Below are positions 59,776 through 64,000 of a DNA stretch of 64,000 nt, one piece after another; within the stretch, counting starts at the first letter, position 1; each line of letters opens with the position of its first letter. A program made the translations under genes and the position numbers. The DNA is taken from NCBI GenBank assembly GCA_947685225.1, contig CANTUV010000056.1, forward strand, positions 384,501 to 448,500, read 5' to 3'. This stretch comes from Garcia nutans. Lineage: Eukaryota; Streptophyta; Magnoliopsida; Malpighiales; Euphorbiaceae. The notes beneath the pieces were generated by a model, which did no database searches, was not told where the DNA came from, and saw nothing but the letters and a program-made list of their open reading frames with translations.

Positions 59776-62090
59776 ATGGCGATGGCAAGCTTCGCTAGGA
59801 GAAAGGCATGCCTTCTCACTCGAAACTTCTCGAATTCTTGTCCTGATGCTTTCAGGTGCTCAATCTTTCTCACCAGCTTCTCACGCGGTTTCGCCTCTTC
59901 GGGATCTGACGAGAACGACGTCGTCGTCATCGGTGGCGGTCCCGGTGGCTATGTCGCTGCTATTAAGGCTGCTCAGCTTGGACTCAAAACCACTTGCATC
60001 GAGAAGCGTGGAACTCTCGGTGGCACGTGCCTTAATGTTGGATGCATCCCTTCTAAGGTATATATAATTTGCTCTGTAGAGAGTTTTCGTTTTCTTTATG
60101 TGGTTTAAAGAATTTATCTTTGGAATGTTATTTAATCGTTGATGATGATTTGATTTGTTTTGCTGTTTGTTGAGGTTAGTCTTAGATCTAGTATCTATGT
60201 TTTCCTCGTTGGAATTATATTTTGGTTGGTATCTGAATTATTCAAAAAAGCTTGCGAATGTCAACTTGTCTTTTATTTTCTTTTAAATTTTTTGTTCATA
60301 TGTGATAGGGCGAAATGAGTGAATTAATTGGCTGAGGAAGGCTGTTTTGATGTAATTAACTACGATGGATTTGTCTTCATTTAATCCTAAATCTTTTTGA
60401 GGATTAGCCAGTGGGTAGGAAATCTACAATTAGAACTGTCAGGCAGCAGATATGAACGTTGGACTATTATCTAACTAGAACTTCTAATTGTACAAAGTCC
60501 TCTGCTTAGTTGTGCTACTTATCTTATACCCGCCATTCATTCGCATGGTAGTCTGCACACATGGTAAGTAGCCCTCTTTTCTTGTTTTCTTAAATCGGCT
60601 ATTGGACTTGTATCAGTTTTCTGAAAATTTTCTTTAAAATATTTGGTAATTTGATGATTTAAGTTTATAAATTCTTGTGGTCTTATGAAGATAACAATTA
60701 GCAGTCTTCATTCCTAGTTATTTATTTTAAACTCTGTTTGATTTTCTCATACCAATTGGTCTTATAAGCATAGGAAAATATTTACAGTTACTAATATCTG
60801 CCACGGTGAAAAAGGTTTTCTAATTCTTCTTACGTTCAGGCACTTCTTCACTCTTCCCACATGTTCCATGAAGCCCAGCATTCATTCGCCAATCATGGTG
60901 TGAAGTTTTCTTCTGTTGAAGTTGATTTACCTGCCATGATGACCCAAAAAGATAAAGCTGTAGCTAACCTTACACGAGGGATTGAAGGCTTGTTCAAGAA
61001 GAACAAAGTGAACTATGTGAAAGGGTATGGTAAATTCATCTCCCCTTCAGAGGTTTCTGTAGATGCCATTGAAGGTGGGGAGACTATTGTTAAAGGAAAG
61101 AATATCATAATTGCTACTGGCTCTGATGTGAAGTCTTTGCCTGGAATAACCATTGATGAAAAGAAAATTGTATCATCTACTGGTGCTTTGGCTTTGAAAG
61201 AAGTTCCTAAGAAACTTGTGGTCATTGGGGCAGGCTACATTGGGCTTGAGATGGGTTCGGTGTGGGGCCGCCTCGGCTCAGAAGTAACAGTTGTTGAGTT
61301 TGCTCCAGATATTGTCCCAAGCATGGATGGGGAAATTCGCAAACAATTCCAGCGTACACTTGAGAAGCAAAAGATGAAATTCATGCTCAAAACTAAGGTG
61401 GTTGGAGTTGATAGCTCTGGAGATGGTGTAAAATTGACACTTGAGCCAGCATCTGGTGGTGACCAAACAATACTTGAAGCAGATGTTGTTCTTGTCTCTG
61501 CTGGTAGGATTCCATTCACTGCTGGACTTGGGCTGGACAAGATAGGTGTGGAAATGGATAAAGCTGGACAGATTTTAGTCAATGAAAGGTTTGCAACAAA
61601 TGTATCTGGTGTGTTTGCGATTGGAGATGTAATTCCAGGACCAATGTTGGCCCATAAAGCAGAAGAGGATGGAGTTGCTTGTGTGGAGTTCATAGCTGGT
61701 AAGCAAGGCCATGTAGATTACGACAAGGTCCCTGGAGTTGTCTATACACACCCTGAGGTTGCTTCTGTTGGTAAGACTGAGGAGCAGGTTAAGGTGCTCG
61801 GTGTTGATTATCGTGTTGGTAAGTTCCCTTTCTTGGCAAATAGTCGCGCCAAGGCAATTGATGATGCTGAAGGGATAGTCAAGATATTGGCCGAGAAGGA
61901 GACAGACAAGATATTGGGAGTCCATATCTTGTCTCCTAATGCAGGTGAACTAATTCATGAGGCTGTACTGGCTCTTACTTATGATGCTGCAAGTGAGGAT
62001 ATAGCTCGTGTGTGCCATGCACACCCAACAATGAGTGAGGCACTGAAGGAAGCTGCCATGGCCACTCATGACAAGCCCATCCACATATAA
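59776..62090 (+). CDS. LPD1: Mitochondrial dihydrolipoamide dehydrogenase (E3/L-protein)
   Basis: This FAD enzyme reoxidises dihydrolipoamide for pyruvate, 2-oxoglutarate and branched-chain dehydrogenases and for glycine cleavage. Two exons, 59776-60057 and 60840-62090, give 510 residues, near the plant mitochondrial form (about 507). The N-terminus is rich in Ala, Arg and Ser (MAMASFARRKACLLTRNFS), a mitochondrial presequence. Key sites: FAD motif VVIGGGPGGYVAAI, redox disulfide GGTCLNVGCIPSK, NAD motif VVIGAGYIGLEMG, the second FAD site FAIGDVIPGPMLAHKAEEDG and the C-terminal HAHPTMSEALKEA, with the catalytic His-Glu. The intron (60058-60839) follows SK in phase zero. A plastid form is unlikely because the presequence and sequence type fit the mitochondrial E3. 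No defects seen. Confidence 0.97.
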
Positions 62091-62876
62091 AAAGATTGAA
62101 CATTACTTGTTTTCATTTTTGTTCAAAGGATTTTGCAATGTTTTAGCACAGACTTTCCTTTTTATCATTCATATGTCATTGAAGCAGGTGAAATGCTTGA
62201 ATAGAGATTTGCTGTTGTTTATTTCCTTACAGAATAATTTCTTGTGTTAGCATTATAGAAATCAATGCATGATTGTACATTGATCAGATGGATAATTTTC
62301 AATCTAAGGAGATTCTATGTACGAGTCATATTTAAGCAGGTTGGTTATGGTGGTCGCATTTTTTGCATGAAAATTACACCATTATATTGGGTGGTTGCAT
62401 TTACATTAAAGTTTGTCTGTTTTTCATTTACTTACGCTAAACATGCGCCATTTAAGCTGAATCTTCCTTATAGAGGCATGGAAACACGAAACAAGAACCC
62501 AAAGTAGAATTAAATACAATATAAAGACATTATATTGCATCCATTTTATCTCCATCAACATATGCCAACAGTTGGTATTAGCAGTCGTCTCCAAGTGATG
62601 AATAAGAGAACCCAAAACCATCATGTAAAGAATTGAAGCGGACAAACTTTTGAAAAGATTCACTAAAATTTGGGAATTTTCCAGACAATTTTCGACCTAG
62701 AGAGCAACACCAATTCATTGTAGCCCACGAATAAACAGTTTCCTATCAAGACAAGCTCGATACATAGGAAAAAAAAATTCAGATAGGAAAAATGAATTTT
62801 CAGGTTTATCCCCTCATGTCCACATGCTCATATTGCAAATTCAACAATCGCAGAGCAAGATGGAAGTGCTACAAAT
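62091..62876. other. Convergent 3' regions of lipoamide dehydrogenase and SWC5
   Basis: The two stop codons face each other across 786 bp. Both 3' UTRs must lie here; no additional gene was seen. Confidence 0.7.
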
Positions 62877-64000
62877 TTAAAGATCATCCTCTCGCACATC
62901 TGTCCTCCGCCTGGTCTGTTGAGCTAGCCGAGCATCTCTCTCCCTCTCAAATTCTCGGTAATCCGTTCGTTGCAAAAAGGACATCTTGTCCAGATACTGG
63001 TTTGAGCTCTTTTTATAAGCATCTAACTCCTCTTCTAGGCCTTTGTTCTCGTCCTTGAATTCTCCCCAATCTTTTTTAGTCTTGTCAAGCACACTAAGCT
63101 TAGGTTTCTTCTTAATTTGTTCTAGAACAGCATCTACTGCAGAAGGTGCAGCTGCTCTGGCCTTTTCAGCTGCCTCTTTTGACTCTGCATCAACGAGCTT
63201 CTTAAATTCAATTTCCTGGCCAGCAAAATCTCGAACCTCAGTGATCTGCAAAAGGAAACAAATTTTGTAAACAACAATAAGCAAAATGTTGACAACAAAA
63301 CTCTGTTCGCAACGCATCAAAATATATAATAGAATTTTCTAATGATTTTCGATACATATTCATTGCTTGAAGTAAAATCATATGCCCTTGGGCCTTGGGG
63401 AACATCTCAATTGATACAAATTAACTAACAAACAACAGAACAACAGGCAACTCAAATTTCAAAGAGTTAGCTTATTATTTTTGAGACAGTTAAATAATCT
63501 AGGGATTAGTACCATCGATGAATCAAAAGGCTCATCATCATAATGCTAAATAATGGCCCACTTTTAGCAAGGCACAAAGTTATAAAGCCATGGTACAACC
63601 AGCTAAGTCCACCAAACAAGGCCAATAAACAGGAGGAAGAAAGTGTGCACTTACCTCAACTTTACCCCTGCCTGATGCGGCAGCTGCAGCATTCTTAACT
63701 GCTGAAAGGGCAGCAGCAGCAAGTTTTCTGGCCTCGTCACTGGTGGGATTTTGCACACTACTAGATCCCTTCAAAGATGCAGTCTGTACAGAGCTTTCTT
63801 TTTCTTTTGTTGCCAGGCCCAAATAAGCCATCCAATTCTAGGAAACAAGAGCAAGGTAACAAATTTACAACGTACAACATGACTAACTAGCTTTCATTAC
63901 AAAAAAAAAAAAGAAAGAAAGAAAGGAGAAAAGTTCTCACATCAGACTTCTTTTGTGATGTTCTATCCAAAGATGATCTAGACTGGTTTGAGAACTTCTC
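62877..64000 (-). CDS. SWC5: SWC5/BCNT-domain protein (SWR1 complex), 5' partial
   Basis: SWC5 is a subunit of the SWR1 remodeller, which exchanges H2A for H2A.Z. Three exons are visible: 63941-64000 (cut by the window end), 63655-63837 and 62877-63245, all phase zero and joined by GT..AG introns. The last exon carries the BCNT-C domain: FAGQEIEFKKLVDAESKEA, KPKLSVLDKTKKDWGEFK, ENKGLEEELDAYKKSSNQYL and FLQRTDYREFERERDARLAQ. The signature spacing is intact. About the first half of the protein lies past base 64000. It ends REDDL before TAA at 62877-62879. Assignment to the BCNT family is firm. Confidence 0.94.

Noticed and set aside
1..64000. CRISPR arrays, rRNA, tRNA genes or organelle insertions
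   Set aside because: None seen; the direct repeats present are LTRs, microsatellites or short tandem repeats.

Overview
The window is nuclear DNA from a flowering plant, most likely a eudicot. The genes have AT-rich GT..AG introns, Ty1/copia elements with a tRNA-Met-type primer site sit in introns, and the encoded proteins resemble plant families (a plant VPS13, a PP2C phosphatase, mitochondrial lipoamide dehydrogenase, SWC5, a GT31 galactosyltransferase). I cannot name the species. Everything was read by eye, so similarities come from recognised motifs, not database searches.

Bases 1-40086 (minus strand) hold most of one very large VPS13-type lipid-transfer gene. I could join 49 exons, 9171 coding bases (3057 codons), with every junction in frame. 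The 3' end lies beyond base 1. Its introns carry the mobile DNA of this half: a sense-oriented RTE-type LINE with an open reverse transcriptase frame, two older RTE fragments, and two complete but dead copia elements in antisense. The second copia is nested inside a small inverted-repeat element.

Bases 40087-42275 are an AT-rich spacer. Bases 42276-45946 (plus) are a GT31 galectin-domain galactosyltransferase that keeps its seven-exon structure but has at least five disabling lesions, so it is a pseudogene. From about 46000 to 55000 there is a gene-poor, AT-rich repeat zone: a copia LTR with the start of gag, and two diverged copies of a long LTR-like repeat facing each other, one carrying a hAT-type miniature element with a perfect 8-bp target duplication.

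Bases 55000-64000 hold three ordinary genes: a PP2C phosphatase (plus) with an ABRE/CE3-like cluster upstream, mitochondrial lipoamide dehydrogenase (plus), and the 3' part of SWC5 (minus), the last two tail to tail. The genes do not form an operon or pathway: membrane-contact lipid transfer, protein dephosphorylation, the mitochondrial 2-oxoacid dehydrogenase and glycine cleavage complexes, and H2A.Z chromatin exchange are separate functions. I found no convincing new biological system. The most interesting points are the nested and inverted repeats, the decayed galactosyltransferase, a possible in-frame cassette exon in VPS13, the ABRE cluster and an orphan exon-like segment near 58.8 kb.
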